This document shows positions 1 through 9,107 of a DNA stretch of 35,226 nucleotides, piece after piece. The stretch lies in assembly GCA_011524995.1 (NCBI GenBank), contig WTJA01000027.1:33519-68744 (forward strand), read 5' to 3'. The DNA comes from Alphaproteobacteria bacterium. GTDB lineage: Bacteria; Pseudomonadota; Alphaproteobacteria; Puniceispirillales; Puniceispirillaceae. The first letter of the stretch is position 1; each line of letters opens with the position of its first letter. The notes beneath the pieces were generated by a model, which saw only the letters and a list, made by a program, of their open reading frames with translations, was not told where the DNA came from and ran no database searches. The translations under genes and the position numbers were made by a program.

Positions 1-327
1 GAGCATGCGGATGTCGCAGGCGCGGTGGGGGCTGCAGCTGGCTCCGTGCGTCAGCGTGTGATGATCACCGTCACCCAGCCAAGTGAAGGCCGCTTCCGCG
101 TGCATTTGCCAGAGGGGCCGAAGGATGTGAACCTGCAGGATGAAGCCTTGCAAATCGCAAGAGAGGCGGCCGATGCCATCGCGCGCAAACGAGCCGAGGC
201 AGCCGGGGCAGAGGAGATTAGCCTCACCCAGCATGAAACCATCAAGGAAGTGGATCTCGGCGATGGTAATATGATGTTCATCGAAGCCCAGATCCAGAGC
301 CAAGCCGCGGGTATGCCGTCCGCGTAA
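1..327 (+). CDS. Hydantoinase/oxoprolinase family protein, C-terminal end (partial)
   Basis: The frame is open from the first base of the window, so this is the 3' end of a gene that begins upstream. The visible 108 residues begin EHADVAGAVGAAAGSVRQRV and end near MFIEAQIQSQAAGMPSA. That resembles the C-terminus of the roughly 650-700 residue HyuA-like ATP-dependent hydantoinase/oxoprolinase family, where a 'vaNAiGA' segment is followed by a small alpha/beta tail ending in 'EArv.AtatGrPr'. The family hydrolyses cyclic amides such as hydantoins or 5-oxoproline using ATP, but no active-site part is visible here. A strong terminator follows the stop codon. The family call rests on the tail alone; the substrate cannot be inferred. 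Confidence 0.65.
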   Translation, partial: EHADVAGAVGAAAGSVRQRVMITVTQPSEGRFRVHLPEGPKDVNLQDEALQIAREAADAIARKRAEAAGAEEISLTQHETIKEVDLGDGNMMFIEAQIQSQAAGMPSA

Positions 328-358
328 GGACAGCCCGTTGGGTGATAATGCAGATAAC

Positions 359-383
359 AAAAAGGGGCTGCGGCCCCTTTTTT
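359..383. terminator. Bidirectional rho-independent terminator
   Basis: The arm aaaggggc (361-368) pairs with gccccttt (373-380) around a TGCG loop (369-372). A T run follows on the plus strand and an A run precedes it, so the hairpin can end both the hydantoinase transcript and the convergent DUF1761 transcript whose stop codon begins at 387. Confidence 0.85.
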
Positions 384-386
384 AAT

Positions 387-803
387 TTAAGATAGTAACA
401 GGGCGGTGAGGAGACCGGCTGCCATCGCGCCGCCGACAATATCATAGCCATGATCAATCACCATCAAACGCAGATTCCGCGCCTCGTAAAAATGAGAGCG
501 CACGGCCGACAGCAAGCCAAAGGCAAGCGCAATCATCGCGCCAATGATCATGCTATAGATGACCGATTGCACTTTGAGATGAGTGACAACCATCGCCATC
601 ACAAAGACCTGGGCAAGACAAACAAGATAAGAGACACTCATCGCGGCGAGCATATTATGGCCGTCTTTCAGATCAGCTGGCGTCTTATTGATGGTTTTCA
701 TCCAGAGATTGCCAAATAGAACAGGGCTATACCAAAGCGCCCCTAAGATAAAATACAGCGCGGCTGTGCCGCCCAAGATTACCGCATCTGTTGCTGAGAC
801 CAT
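387..803 (-). CDS. DUF1761 family integral membrane protein
   Basis: A 138-residue protein of unknown function. It has four hydrophobic segments (about residues 7-25, 52-74, 80-100 and 118-137), so it is an inner-membrane protein. An early aromatic 'ALWYSPVLFGNLWMK' segment (about residues 22-36) matches the conserved W-YSP-lFG--W pattern of the DUF1761 family. The start at 803 is supported by a GGGGGA Shine-Dalgarno about seven bases upstream (minus strand). It stands alone: the gene before it in the window converges on the same terminator, and msrP is divergent. No catalytic motif is seen and no role is proposed. Confidence 0.8.
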   Translation of the reverse strand: MVSATDAVILGGTAALYFILGALWYSPVLFGNLWMKTINKTPADLKDGHNMLAAMSVSYLVCLAQVFVMAMVVTHLKVQSVIYSMIIGAMIALAFGLLSAVRSHFYEARNLRLMVIDHGYDIVGGAMAAGLLTALLLS

Positions 804-996
804 GTCTTTTCCCCCTATTTGATCACGGCCTTATTGTAACGGGCGCGCCCGCTTCACGCAAATGTGAAAGCCGCATCATGATTTGCCCTTTTTTTGGCCA
901 TAGTTTCCCCGTTAGAGTAATGACGAAGGCCGTCATCATGCTAGGTAATAGATATGGTAGGGTCAAACGCCCTGATAGGAGAGAGAGGATAGCGCA

Positions 997-1959
997 ATGT
1001 TACTCAAACGCACCCCCAGCTGGCATATGAAAGAGTCATTGGCCACAGATGAACATATTTATCATAATCGCCGCCAGTTTCTGAAAGCCGCTGGCCTGAG
1101 CGGTGTGGGATTAATGGCTGCCTCCACAGGCTTATCATCACTGGCAGAGGCCGCGCCTATCACAGGCTTTCCGGCGATGCGCAATCAAGCCTATCAGCTC
1201 GATCGTGATATCACCCCTGAAGATGAGGCGACAACCTATACCAATTTTTATGAATTTGGCTCGAATAAGAATATTTGGCGCAAAGCGCAAAAACTCGTCA
1301 CCGACCCGTGGATGGTGACGATTGATGGGCTCTGTCAAAACCCGATGGAACTTGATGCGGCGGACCTGATTAAAAAGACAGGCCCGATGGAAGAGCGTCT
1401 ATATCGTCATCGCTGTGTGGAAGCGTGGGCTATGGCTGTGCCATGGACAGGTGTGCCGCTGGCAAAATTAGTGGCGTTGGCCGACCCGAAACCAGAGGCA
1501 CGCTATCTGGTGATGGAAACCTTCCTTGACCCGAAAGTCGCACCAGGGCAAAGCCAATCATGGTTCCCATGGCCCTATGTGGAAGCGCTGCGGCTAGATG
1601 AAGCCACGCATGAGCTGGCCTTCCTCGCAACAGGGCTTTATGGCAAGGAAATGCCCAAGCAAAATGGCGCGCCTATCCGTTTGGTTGTGCCGTGGAAATA
1701 TGGGTTTAAATCAATCAAATCTATCACACGCTTTTCCTTTGCCGCCGAAGCGCCATTGAGCTTCTGGCAAGAATCAAACGGCAATGAATATGGCTTTTTT
1801 GCCAATGTAAACCCTGAGGTGCCGCATCGCAGATGGTCACAAGCCACCGAGCGGCTGCTTGGGACGAATGAGCGTGTGCCAACCCAGCTTTATAATGGCT
1901 ATGGTGATTTGGTGGCAGGGCTCTATCAGAATGATAATCCCAAAGAGCTTTTCTTCTAG
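997..1959 (+). CDS. msrP: Protein-methionine-sulfoxide reductase catalytic subunit MsrP (YedY)
   Basis: A 320-residue periplasmic molybdopterin enzyme that reduces methionine sulfoxide in envelope proteins. The N-terminus has a twin-arginine signal (NRRQFLKAAGLSG, residues 24-36) with an Ala-rich cleavage region near residue 50. The segment YRHRCVEAWAMAVPW contains Cys140, the predicted molybdenum ligand. VVPWKYGFKSIKSI and YGFFANVNPEVPHRRWSQAT are near-identical to E. coli MsrP. Length is close to the 334 residues of the E. coli protein. The start at 997 follows an AGGAGAGAGAGG tract (976-987). The usual partner, the heme membrane subunit MsrQ, is not adjacent: the next gene is on the opposite strand and unrelated, so the electron donor must be encoded elsewhere or differ. 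Confidence 0.95.
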   Translation: MLLKRTPSWHMKESLATDEHIYHNRRQFLKAAGLSGVGLMAASTGLSSLAEAAPITGFPAMRNQAYQLDRDITPEDEATTYTNFYEFGSNKNIWRKAQKLVTDPWMVTIDGLCQNPMELDAADLIKKTGPMEERLYRHRCVEAWAMAVPWTGVPLAKLVALADPKPEARYLVMETFLDPKVAPGQSQSWFPWPYVEALRLDEATHELAFLATGLYGKEMPKQNGAPIRLVVPWKYGFKSIKSITRFSFAAEAPLSFWQESNGNEYGFFANVNPEVPHRRWSQATERLLGTNERVPTQLYNGYGDLVAGLYQNDNPKELFF

Positions 1960-1975
1960 GGCATCAATATTATGA

Positions 1976-2007
1976 GAGGCAGGGAAATCCTTGCCTCCGC
2001 CACTTTT
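1976..2007. terminator. Probable terminator between convergent msrP and ELM1-like gene
   Basis: A hairpin pairs GAGGCAGGG (1976-1984) with CCTTGCCTC (1989-1997), including one G-U pair, around an AAAT loop. Only a weak T stretch (cacttttc) follows on the plus strand. It lies in the 58-base gap between two convergent genes. Confidence 0.55.
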
Positions 2008-2017
2008 CTGTACGCCC

Positions 2018-3046
2018 TTAGCGTCCTAAGAGGGCCATGACCTGATGCGCGATATCATTGGTTTGATCCAATTTACGCGGCGCACTGGTAAAAGGCGTGC
2101 CGAAAGGCTTGCTATAGCCGCCCTCTTGCATCTGGCGATGAAAGAGCGCGAGCCGTCCCTCTTCTGGTTGTAGCTCATAGCTATAGAGGGGATGGCCTGT
2201 CATCGCGGCTTCTGACATCATATTCACCGAATCAGAGGTGACCACCATCTCTGTCGCAAGGCCTAATAAGCCTGGATAGGGATTGCCGTCATCTTGGCCC
2301 GTCCATAAGCGATGCGGAATAGATTGCAAGGCGTCAGCCAAAATACGCGCGCCTTCTTTGGAGGTGCGGCGTGAGGTGGCCACGACCAAAAACCGGCCTT
2401 GTGACGTGGCATAAGAGACAAGATCAGCGGCAAATTTTTCATAATCTTGGCGGCGCGGGCGATAGCGTCGATTGGTACCACCTACCATCACCCCTGTGAT
2501 AGGTGTGGCAATGGTGCCAAGCCTGTCTGAGAGAATTTGCGCTTCTTGGGCTATGACATCAGGTGTGAGGCGATTGAGCGCCCCAAGCGAGGGAATGACA
2601 TGCGCATGACCGGCTGAGGCAAGCGCATCATGACGCGGGACAACCATCGCATCAAAATAGCGGGGATTGATATGGGGATCTTGAATATGGACCAATTTGG
2701 TCCGCCCCCGATTGAGCCGTTTAATGGCAAGCGCCGCCCCAGCCATGCGTTTGCCACAGGCAATGACAAGATCTGGCCAAGGCGGGCCTAATTTACGGTC
2801 ACTGCGGCGCGGGCTAATCGGCATAAAGGGCACCGCGCCCAATTGCGGAAAGAGACGATAGATCGGGCTGGGATAAATTTGCACCTGTTTGAAGGGAATA
2901 CCCATCGCTTGCACCAACGCCAGCGATTGCGAGACCATGCCTGCGGTCCCATCTGAAATCACCCAAGTCTTCATGGCTTCTTTTAATAGGGCCTCTTCTT
3001 GGGCCAATTCGTCCATGATAGATGCAGAAGATGGGGCGTGCGACAT
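2018..3046 (-). CDS. ELM1-like (DUF1022) family protein
   Basis: A protein of up to 342 residues in the family named after the plant mitochondrial-fission factor ELM1. Visible hallmarks are WVISDGTAGMVSQSLALV (residues 28-45), KLVHIQDPHINPRYFD, VMVGGTNRRYR and VTSDSVNMMSEAAMTGHPLY. The layout resembles a GT-B-like glycosyltransferase fold, but the bacterial function is not established. The start is uncertain: 3046 has a modest GAGG upstream, while Met25 at 2974 begins exactly where family members usually start (MKTWVISDG) but has a weak ribosome site. It converges on msrP and diverges from the Lrp-type regulator across an AT-rich gap. Confidence 0.85.
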   Translation of the reverse strand: MSHAPSSASIMDELAQEEALLKEAMKTWVISDGTAGMVSQSLALVQAMGIPFKQVQIYPSPIYRLFPQLGAVPFMPISPRRSDRKLGPPWPDLVIACGKRMAGAALAIKRLNRGRTKLVHIQDPHINPRYFDAMVVPRHDALASAGHAHVIPSLGALNRLTPDVIAQEAQILSDRLGTIATPITGVMVGGTNRRYRPRRQDYEKFAADLVSYATSQGRFLVVATSRRTSKEGARILADALQSIPHRLWTGQDDGNPYPGLLGLATEMVVTSDSVNMMSEAAMTGHPLYSYELQPEEGRLALFHRQMQEGGYSKPFGTPFTSAPRKLDQTNDIAHQVMALLGR

Positions 3047-3064
3047 AACAGAGACCTCGGGCTT

Positions 3065-3145
3065 TTGGTATTATTTGAAAAAAATGACGCGATGAAATCG
3101 ATAGTATTTTGAAAATTATCTTAAAAATTGTAATATTATTACCAA
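3065..3145. promoter_or_regulatory. AT-rich divergent promoter region with spaced inverted repeat
   Basis: The gap between the ELM1-like gene and the Lrp/AsnC gene is very AT-rich. TTGGTATTATT (3065-3075) is mirrored by ATTATTACCAA (3135-3145), matching at 9 of 11 positions as an inverted repeat with centres about 70 bases apart. Lrp-family proteins often bind well-spaced sites next to their own gene, so this is a candidate autoregulatory operator. Inference only. Confidence 0.3.
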
Positions 3146-3210
3146 GACAAGCTAAGAATACTCTACCATGTAATCCCTCTTGGGCGCAAAAACTATAGGT
3201 TCGAACGACG

Positions 3211-3696
3211 ATGACAAAGAAAATCAAACTGGATGCGGTTGATAAGCAGATTTTGTCTGATCTGCAAGAGAATGGCCGGATTACAAATGTTGAGCTTGCC
3301 CAAAATGCTGGTATTTCAGCGCCGCCTTGTTTGCGCCGCATGCGCACCTTGGAAACCGAAGGTGTGATTAAGGGCTATCATGCGGATGTCGATGCCGAAG
3401 CGCTCGGCTATAGCGTGACAATTTTTGCCTTTGTTGGGCTGACATCGCAGGCGGAAGCTGATTTGCGCGAGTTTGAAGAGATGGTTGGCAGCTGGGAGAC
3501 GGTGCGCGAATGCCATATGTTGATGGGAGAAACTGATTTTCTGTTGAAAATCGTGGCCAAAGATTGGGATGATTTCCAGGTCTTCCTCACCAGTAAATTA
3601 ACACCTGCGCCAAATGTGAGCCATGTGAAAACCGCGCTTGCCATTCGCAGCCATAAGGATTTGCCAGGTGTGCCAATCGCGCTTGATGAGGGATAA
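3211..3696 (+). CDS. Lrp/AsnC family transcriptional regulator
   Basis: A 161-residue feast/famine regulator. The N-terminal helix-turn-helix covers about residues 8-60 (LDAVDKQILSDLQENGRITN, then AGISAPPCLRRMRTLETEG). The C-terminal RAM/AsnC ligand-binding domain covers about residues 68-150, with GSWETVRECHMLMGETDFLL as its core. Such proteins assemble into dimers or octamers and respond to amino acids. It is transcribed alone, divergent from the ELM1-like gene and facing greA across a shared terminator. The ribosome site before ATG 3211 is weak, but the N-terminus fits the family exactly. The ligand and target genes cannot be read from the sequence; autoregulation is likely from family behaviour. 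Confidence 0.93.
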   Translation: MTKKIKLDAVDKQILSDLQENGRITNVELAQNAGISAPPCLRRMRTLETEGVIKGYHADVDAEALGYSVTIFAFVGLTSQAEADLREFEEMVGSWETVRECHMLMGETDFLLKIVAKDWDDFQVFLTSKLTPAPNVSHVKTALAIRSHKDLPGVPIALDEG

Positions 3697-3711
3697 ACCA
3701 TCCCCCAAACA

Positions 3712-3744
3712 ACAAAAAGGCGGCTAGGAGCCGCCATTTTTTTT
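3712..3744. terminator. Bidirectional rho-independent terminator
   Basis: GGCGGCT (3719-3725) pairs perfectly with AGCCGCC (3729-3735). An A run precedes the hairpin (3714-3718) and eight T follow (3737-3744). It serves the Lrp-type gene on the plus strand and greA, the end of the carAB-greA unit, on the minus strand. Confidence 0.9.
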
Positions 3745-3762
3745 ATGTGAAGGGCCGGTTTG

Positions 3763-4242
3763 TTAGGCGCCAATAATCTCAATCGAGAGGATTTCATAAG
3801 GATGCGGGCCACGCGGGGTTTGCACCTCAGCGCTGTCACCGACCTTTTTGCCGATCAAAGCCTTGGCAATCGGAGACGAGGTTGAAATCCGCCCTAATTC
3901 GATATCTGCCTCATACGGGCCGACAATATGATAGGTTGATTCTTCATCTGTCTCTTCATCGGCGACAACAACCTGGGCGCCAAATGTCACTGTCTCGCCT
4001 GTTAATTTGGCCAGATCAATCACCTCAGCGCGGCTTGTCACATCTTCGAGCTCTTTGATACGGCCCTCGATGAAAGATTGACGTTCACGCGCCGCATGAT
4101 ATTCCGCATTTTCAGACAAATCGCCATGCTCTCTTGCCTCAGCGATGGCACGAATCACGGCCTGCCGCTCTGCATTTTTGAGATGGTTCAATTCAGCCTT
4201 TAATGTTTCAAGCCCTTGCGGGGTAAATGGAATCTTTTCCAT
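3763..4242 (-). CDS. greA: Transcription elongation factor GreA
   Basis: A 159-residue factor that binds the RNA polymerase secondary channel and stimulates cleavage of backtracked transcripts. The N-terminal coiled coil (about residues 1-75) contains [18 protein letters not shown], which carries the acidic D/E tip residues that act at the polymerase active site. The C-terminal FKBP-like domain has [21 protein letters not shown] 4242 ([10 protein letters not shown]) is preferred over an upstream in-frame GTG at 4254, because AAGGTGAG lies seven bases before the ATG and the length then matches E. coli GreA (158 residues). It lies downstream of carB on the same strand, and the 93-base gap is filled by a hairpin-forming repeat. 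Confidence 0.97.
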   Translation of the reverse strand: MEKIPFTPQGLETLKAELNHLKNAERQAVIRAIAEAREHGDLSENAEYHAARERQSFIEGRIKELEDVTSRAEVIDLAKLTGETVTFGAQVVVADEETDEESTYHIVGPYEADIELGRISTSSPIAKALIGKKVGDSAEVQTPRGPHPYEILSIEIIGA

Positions 4243-4266
4243 AGCAACACTCACCTTGCTTGTTCT

Positions 4267-4325
4267 GAGCCTATGAGCCTGTCATAATTAACTGTTTTTG
4301 TCATTATGAATCAGCACATAGGCTC
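4267..4325 (-). repeat. Nested inverted repeat filling the carB-greA gap
   Basis: The outer arms GAGCCTATG (4267-4275) and CATAGGCTC (4317-4325) are perfectly complementary. The inner arms TCATAAT (4282-4288) and ATTATGA (4303-4309) are also perfect. No T run follows in the direction of transcription (minus), so it is not a classical terminator. It would form a long, internally looped hairpin in the carAB-greA mRNA, which may affect processing, stability or partial read-through. Confidence 0.65.
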
Positions 4326-4335
4326 GGTATTTTGC

Positions 4336-7300
4336 TTAGGATGCGGGGAGAAAATCCTGCAGTGATTTCACTTCTAATGTCGCATTTTGCATCGCTTTGA
4401 TAGCCGCGACGGCGGCCCGGCTTCCGGCTACGGTGGTGTAGTATGGAATTTTGTTGGTCAAAGCGGTTTGACGAAGTGAGAGGCTATCTCTGATTGAGGC
4501 GGCGCCATGCGCGGTGTTAAAGACAAGGTCAATCTCACCAGAGAGCATCGCATCAACGGCGTGAGGCCGGCCTTCCATCACCTTATTGATTTTCGTCGCT
4601 GGTACATTAGCAGCCGCAAGAGCCGCATGTGTCCCGCCGGTAGCGACAATGGTGAAGCCCAGAGAGACAAGCTCTGCACAAATCGGCACATAGGCCGCTT
4701 TATCCGCATCTTTGATAGAGATAAAGACGGTGCCTTTCAGTGGCAGATGCGTGCCTGCCCCCATTTGTGATTTGGCAAAGGCGCGACCGAAATCTTTATC
4801 GATCCCCATGACCTCGCCTGTTGATTTCATCTCTGGGCCAAGGAACACATCAACGCCTGGGAAACGTTCAAACGGGAAGACCGCTTCTTTGACCGCGATA
4901 TGGTCAAGTGGCTTATCTTCGAGCGCAAAGCTGCTCAGCTTTTCGCCAGCCATAATCCGTGAGGCAATTTTGGCCACTGGCACGCCTGTGGCTTTGGCCA
5001 CAAATGGCACCGTCCGAGAACCGCGCGGGTTCACTTCCAGAAGATAAACCTCTTCATCTTTGACTGCGAATTGGACATTCATCAAACCGATAACATTCAA
5101 AGCGCGGGCTAGGGAATCGGTTTGGGCTCTGATGGTTGCGAGTACCGCATCTGATAGATTTTGCGGCGGCAATGAACAGGCTGAGTCACCGGAATGGATA
5201 CCAGCTTCTTCAATATGTTCCATGATACCAGCGATAAAGACATCCGTGCCATCACATAAGGCATCGACATCCACCTCAACCGCATTATCCAAGAAGCGGT
5301 CAATCAGCACAGGGTTGTCACCAGAGACAATCACCGCATCACGCATATAACGCTCTAACTCTTCGGTCTGATGTACCACTTCCATCGCGCGGCCACCCAG
5401 AACATATGACGGGCGGATGACGACAGGCAGGCCAATCTCATCCACAATAGCGCGTGCTTCAGGCGCCGATGTGGCGATGCCATTGGCTGGCTGTTTGAGG
5501 TCAAGCTTCATCAATAATTGCTGGAAGCGCTCTCTATCTTCGGCCAAATCAATCGCATCTGGGCTTGTGCCAAGGATAGGAATGCCAGCGGCTTCAATCG
5601 CAGCTGCAATTTTCAGCGGTGTCTGACCACCAAGCTGGACAATCACCCCTTTGACGGTGCCTGTTTCTTGCTCCTTGCGGATGATAGAAATCACAGTCTC
5701 AGCCGTCAGTGGCTCAAAATAAAGGCGATCTGAGGTATCATAGTCAGTTGAGACTGTTTCAGGGTTACAATTGACCATGATGGTCTCATAACCCGCCTCA
5801 GTCAGAGCATAAGCGGCATGCACACAGCAATAATCAAACTCAATGCCCTGACCGATGCGGTTTGGTCCCCCCCCGAGGATAACCACTTTCTCACGATCCG
5901 AGGTGCGCGCTTCACACATCGCCCCTGCGGTATTTTCAAATGAGGAATAAAGATAGGCGGTGGCTGATGAGAATTCAGCCGCGCAAGTGTCAATCCGCTT
6001 GAACACCGGTGTGATGTTATGCGCCAAGCGCGCCTCTGTCACAGCGGCTTCGGTCATGCCGGCTAGTTGGCCCAAACGCTCATCTGAGAAGCCAAGCGAT
6101 TTCAGCTGGCGCAAGCCGTATTCTGATTGCGGCAAGCCATCTTCTTGCACGGCTTTTTCATGGGCAATGATATTGGCCATACGCTCTAAGAACCAGGTAT
6201 CCCATTTGGTGATGGCATGCAGCTCATCAATTGATAGGCCGGCGCGCATCGCCTGTGCAATCCGCAAGATACGGTTCGGTGTTTGGCCGGAGAGCCAGCC
6301 GCGCATCGCATCCTCTGAAGAGGCGTCATCTGTGTCTGGCAGGTCGATTTCATTCAAGCCACATAAGCCTGTTTCCATCGAACGCAGGGCTTTTTGCAAT
6401 GATTCTTCAAATGAGCGGCCGACTGACATCGCCTCACCCACTGATTTCATGGAAGTCGATAGCTCCGCCACGGCACCAGAGAATTTTTCAAAGGTAAAGC
6501 GCGGGATTTTAGTCACAACATAGTCAATGGTTGGCTCAAAGCTGGCTGGTGTGACTTTGGTGATGTCATTATCAAGCTCATCAAGCGTGTAGCCAATGGC
6601 GAGCTTTGCCGCGACTTTTGCAATCGGGAAGCCTGTTGCCTTTGAGGCCAACGCAGAAGAGCGAGACACGCGTGGGTTCATTTCAATCACAATCACGCGG
6701 CCATCATCTGGGCTGACAGCGAACTGGACGTTTGAGCCGCCTGTATCAACGCCAATCTCGCGCAACACCGCCAAAGAGGCATCACGCAACACCTGATATT
6801 CTTTGTCAGTCAATGTGAGAGCAGGCGCGACCGTGATAGAGTCACCGGTGTGAACGCCCATCGGATCAACATTCTCAATCGAGCAGACAATGATGCAATT
6901 ATCAGCCTTGTCACGCACGACTTCCATCTCAAATTCTTTCCAGCCAAGCAAAGATTCTTCGATGAGGATTTCGGTCACAGGCGAGAGGCGCAGACCATCT
7001 TGTACAATTTTTTCAAACTCAGCGCGGTTATAAGCAACACCGCCCCCTTCGCCGCCAAGGGTAAAGGAAGGACGAATAATCGCAGGCAGCCCGACCACAT
7101 CGAGGGCCGCAATCGCATCATCAAAATTATTCACAGTGCGAGAGCGGGCTGATTCCAACCCGATTTTATCCATCGCATCACGGAATAATTTTCTGTCTTC
7201 GGCTTTTTCAATCGAAGCCGGACGCGCGCCAATCAGCTCAACATCATATTTTTCAAGCACGCCTCTTTCATGCAAGGCCAAGGCTGTGTTCAAAGCAGTC

Positions 7301-7578
7301 TGACCACCCATCGTTGGCAACAGCGCATCAGGGCGCTCTTTGGCAATGATTTTTTCCACCATATCAGGGGTAATCGGCTCCACATAAGTGGCATCTGCCA
7401 TCACCGGGTCAGTCATAATGGTCGCTGGGTTGGAATTGACCAGAATCACACGGTAGCCTTCTTCTTTGAGGGCTTTACAGGCTTGCGCGCCTGAATAGTC
7501 AAATTCACATGCCTGGCCAATGATGATAGGCCCTGCACCAATGATCATAATGGAAGATAAATCGTCTCTGCGTGGCAT
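4336..7578 (-). CDS. carB: Carbamoyl-phosphate synthase large subunit
   Basis: A 1080-residue subunit that makes carbamoyl phosphate from ammonia (delivered by CarA), bicarbonate and two ATP, feeding pyrimidine and arginine synthesis. Two homologous halves are visible. The first has [20 protein letters not shown] and the ATP-grasp motifs [12 protein letters not shown] and [20 protein letters not shown]. The second starts near residue 555 ([20 protein letters not shown]) with [14 protein letters not shown] and [20 protein letters not shown]. The C-terminal MGS-like allosteric domain (from about residue 935) contains [10 protein letters not shown]. Length equals the usual 1070-1080 residues. 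It lies 64 bases downstream of carA on the same strand, so co-transcription is likely. Confidence 0.98.
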   Translation of the reverse strand: MPRRDDLSSIMIIGAGPIIIGQACEFDYSGAQACKALKEEGYRVILVNSNPATIMTDPVMADATYVEPITPDMVEKIIAKERPDALLPTMGGQTALNTALALHERGVLEKYDVELIGARPASIEKAEDRKLFRDAMDKIGLESARSRTVNNFDDAIAALDVVGLPAIIRPSFTLGGEGGGVAYNRAEFEKIVQDGLRLSPVTEILIEESLLGWKEFEMEVVRDKADNCIIVCSIENVDPMGVHTGDSITVAPALTLTDKEYQVLRDASLAVLREIGVDTGGSNVQFAVSPDDGRVIVIEMNPRVSRSSALASKATGFPIAKVAAKLAIGYTLDELDNDITKVTPASFEPTIDYVVTKIPRFTFEKFSGAVAELSTSMKSVGEAMSVGRSFEESLQKALRSMETGLCGLNEIDLPDTDDASSEDAMRGWLSGQTPNRILRIAQAMRAGLSIDELHAITKWDTWFLERMANIIAHEKAVQEDGLPQSEYGLRQLKSLGFSDERLGQLAGMTEAAVTEARLAHNITPVFKRIDTCAAEFSSATAYLYSSFENTAGAMCEARTSDREKVVILGGGPNRIGQGIEFDYCCVHAAYALTEAGYETIMVNCNPETVSTDYDTSDRLYFEPLTAETVISIIRKEQETGTVKGVIVQLGGQTPLKIAAAIEAAGIPILGTSPDAIDLAEDRERFQQLLMKLDLKQPANGIATSAPEARAIVDEIGLPVVIRPSYVLGGRAMEVVHQTEELERYMRDAVIVSGDNPVLIDRFLDNAVEVDVDALCDGTDVFIAGIMEHIEEAGIHSGDSACSLPPQNLSDAVLATIRAQTDSLARALNVIGLMNVQFAVKDEEVYLLEVNPRGSRTVPFVAKATGVPVAKIASRIMAGEKLSSFALEDKPLDHIAVKEAVFPFERFPGVDVFLGPEMKSTGEVMGIDKDFGRAFAKSQMGAGTHLPLKGTVFISIKDADKAAYVPICAELVSLGFTIVATGGTHAALAAANVPATKINKVMEGRPHAVDAMLSGEIDLVFNTAHGAASIRDSLSLRQTALTNKIPYYTTVAGSRAAVAAIKAMQNATLEVKSLQDFLPAS

Positions 7579-7642
7579 TTTCGGGCGTTCCCTTTTAACG
7601 TCGTTAGACTGTGTTCAAACTCTTGCTTATGATTGTGACAGC

Positions 7643-8833
7643 TTATTTCTGTGCTGCCATCATATCAGTGAATCGCGTGAATAGATGGCGTGAATCATGC
7701 GGGCCAGGTGATGATTCTGGGTGATATTGCACGCAGAACATCGGCTTTGTCTTATGACGCACCCCTTCGACAGACCCATCAAATAAGGAGCGATGCGTCA
7801 CCTCTAAATGAGATGGCAAGCTGTCTTCATCCACCATAAAGCCGTGATTCTGGCTCGTGATTTCAATCTGGCCTGTGGTCAAATCTTTCACCGGATGGTT
7901 CGCGCCACGATGGCCCTTATCCATCTTCACTGTCTTGCCCCCTTGAGAGAGAACCAACAGCTGATGACCGATACAAATCCCAAAGACAGGAATGTCAGCC
8001 TCTACGATCTTGGCAATCTCAGCACCGGCATAGGCAGCCGTTGCCGCTGGATCGCCTGGGCCATTTGATAAAAAGACCCCATCAGGCTTATGGGCCATAA
8101 TTTCATCAGCGCTCGCATTGGCTGGCAAGGTTGTGACCTGACAGCCCGCATCAATCAAACAGCGCAGAATGTTATGCTTAATCCCGAAATCAAGCGCCAC
8201 CACATGATAGGCGCCCTCGGTTGTGGTAAAAGCTTGCGCGTCCAAATCATAGACACCTTGCTCCCAGCTAGCAGCAGCCTCTGCGGTGACTTCTTTGGCG
8301 AGATCCATGCCGTTTAGGCCTGGCCAGCTGCGGGCCATCTCTTGCAAGGCTGGAATATCAAATTGGCCGTCAGCGCGGTGGCAAATCACACCCTTTGGTG
8401 CGCCATTATCGCGGATATATTGTGTCAGCGCCCGTGTATCCACCCCTGAAATACCAGGGAGATTATGATGGTTAAGCCAGGCTTCGAGGCGGCTATGAGA
8501 GCGCCAGTTAGACGGGCTTGTGACGTCATTGCGGACAATCATACCAAGACAGGCTGGTGTGACAGTCTCGACATCAACATCATTGGTGCCAATATTACCG
8601 ATATGAGGGAATGTGAAATTGATGATTTGCCCGGCATAGGACGGGTCTGTCATGATTTCCTGGTAGCCTGTCATAGAGGTGTTAAAGCAGACTTCGCCGA
8701 CATTTGTGGTCTCTGCCCCAAATCCCGTGCCGGTAAAAACTTGGCCATCCTCAAGAACAAGAATGGCCGTTGGCTGAAACGATATTACTGCTTTTTCGAC
8801 AGGTTTATTGTGAAGAAGGTTGCTCTGTGCCAT
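7643..8833 (-). CDS. carA: Carbamoyl-phosphate synthase small (glutamine amidotransferase) subunit
   Basis: A 396-residue class I glutamine amidotransferase that hydrolyses glutamine and channels ammonia to CarB. The N-terminal CPSase_sm domain is recognisable from FTGTGFGAETTNVGEVCFNT. The amidotransferase domain has FLSNGPGDP, the nucleophile Cys287 in FGICIGHQLL, and the catalytic His and Glu in QYHPESSPGPHDS near the C-terminus. The start is set at ATG 8833, with GAGG 11 bases upstream; a TTG at 8842 would add three residues but sits almost on that same GAGG. It is divergent from yqeY across 274 bases, and carB follows. No attenuator or PyrR-type structure was recognised in the leader. 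Confidence 0.97.
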   Translation of the reverse strand: MAQSNLLHNKPVEKAVISFQPTAILVLEDGQVFTGTGFGAETTNVGEVCFNTSMTGYQEIMTDPSYAGQIINFTFPHIGNIGTNDVDVETVTPACLGMIVRNDVTSPSNWRSHSRLEAWLNHHNLPGISGVDTRALTQYIRDNGAPKGVICHRADGQFDIPALQEMARSWPGLNGMDLAKEVTAEAAASWEQGVYDLDAQAFTTTEGAYHVVALDFGIKHNILRCLIDAGCQVTTLPANASADEIMAHKPDGVFLSNGPGDPAATAAYAGAEIAKIVEADIPVFGICIGHQLLVLSQGGKTVKMDKGHRGANHPVKDLTTGQIEITSQNHGFMVDEDSLPSHLEVTHRSLFDGSVEGVRHKTKPMFCVQYHPESSPGPHDSRHLFTRFTDMMAAQK

Positions 8834-9107
8834 GCGTGCCAAAACCTCGACGTCAAAAAATCTACAAATACGGTCATTTTTCGCAGTCTACCCAGCGCTT
8901 TTCCAAGCACTTTGGGGAGGAGTGGGCAAAATCTGCGCAAAATTGCCATTTGATACAGTGAAAGCAGGGTAAAGGTCAAGGGCTGGCAGCCCCCAAAATA
9001 CGATATTTTTCTTGTCTGGTGAAAATTCCTGCTATAAAAGGCCCCTCCGGTCTGATGGCGGCCAATGCCTCATCAGTCCCCCACGGAACAAACTCAAGGA
9101 GGCTATG
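8834..9107. promoter_or_regulatory. Divergent carA / yqeY control region
   Basis: A 274-base gap with no gene. Towards yqeY there is a possible promoter, TTGTCT (9012-9017) and TATAAA (9033-9038), with a rather short 15-base spacer. Just upstream is a small dyad, AAAATA-CGA-TATTTT (8995-9009). Another short hairpin, GGGCT-GGC-AGCCC, lies near 8980-8992. No clear carA promoter was recognised. Confidence 0.35.

Noticed and set aside
2814-3347. 177-residue minus-strand frame across the ELM1-Lrp gap
   Set aside because: It overlaps both well-supported genes out of frame, begins inside the Lrp-type gene and has no recognisable domain.
5960-6523. 187-residue frame on the plus strand opposite carB
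   Set aside because: It lies entirely antisense to the strongly conserved carB coding sequence, has no ribosome site or family motif, and its Ser/Arg/Ala-rich composition is typical of antisense shadow frames.
8980-8992. Terminator or attenuator hairpin upstream of carA
   Set aside because: The GGGCT/AGCCC stem is only five bp and has no T run on either strand.
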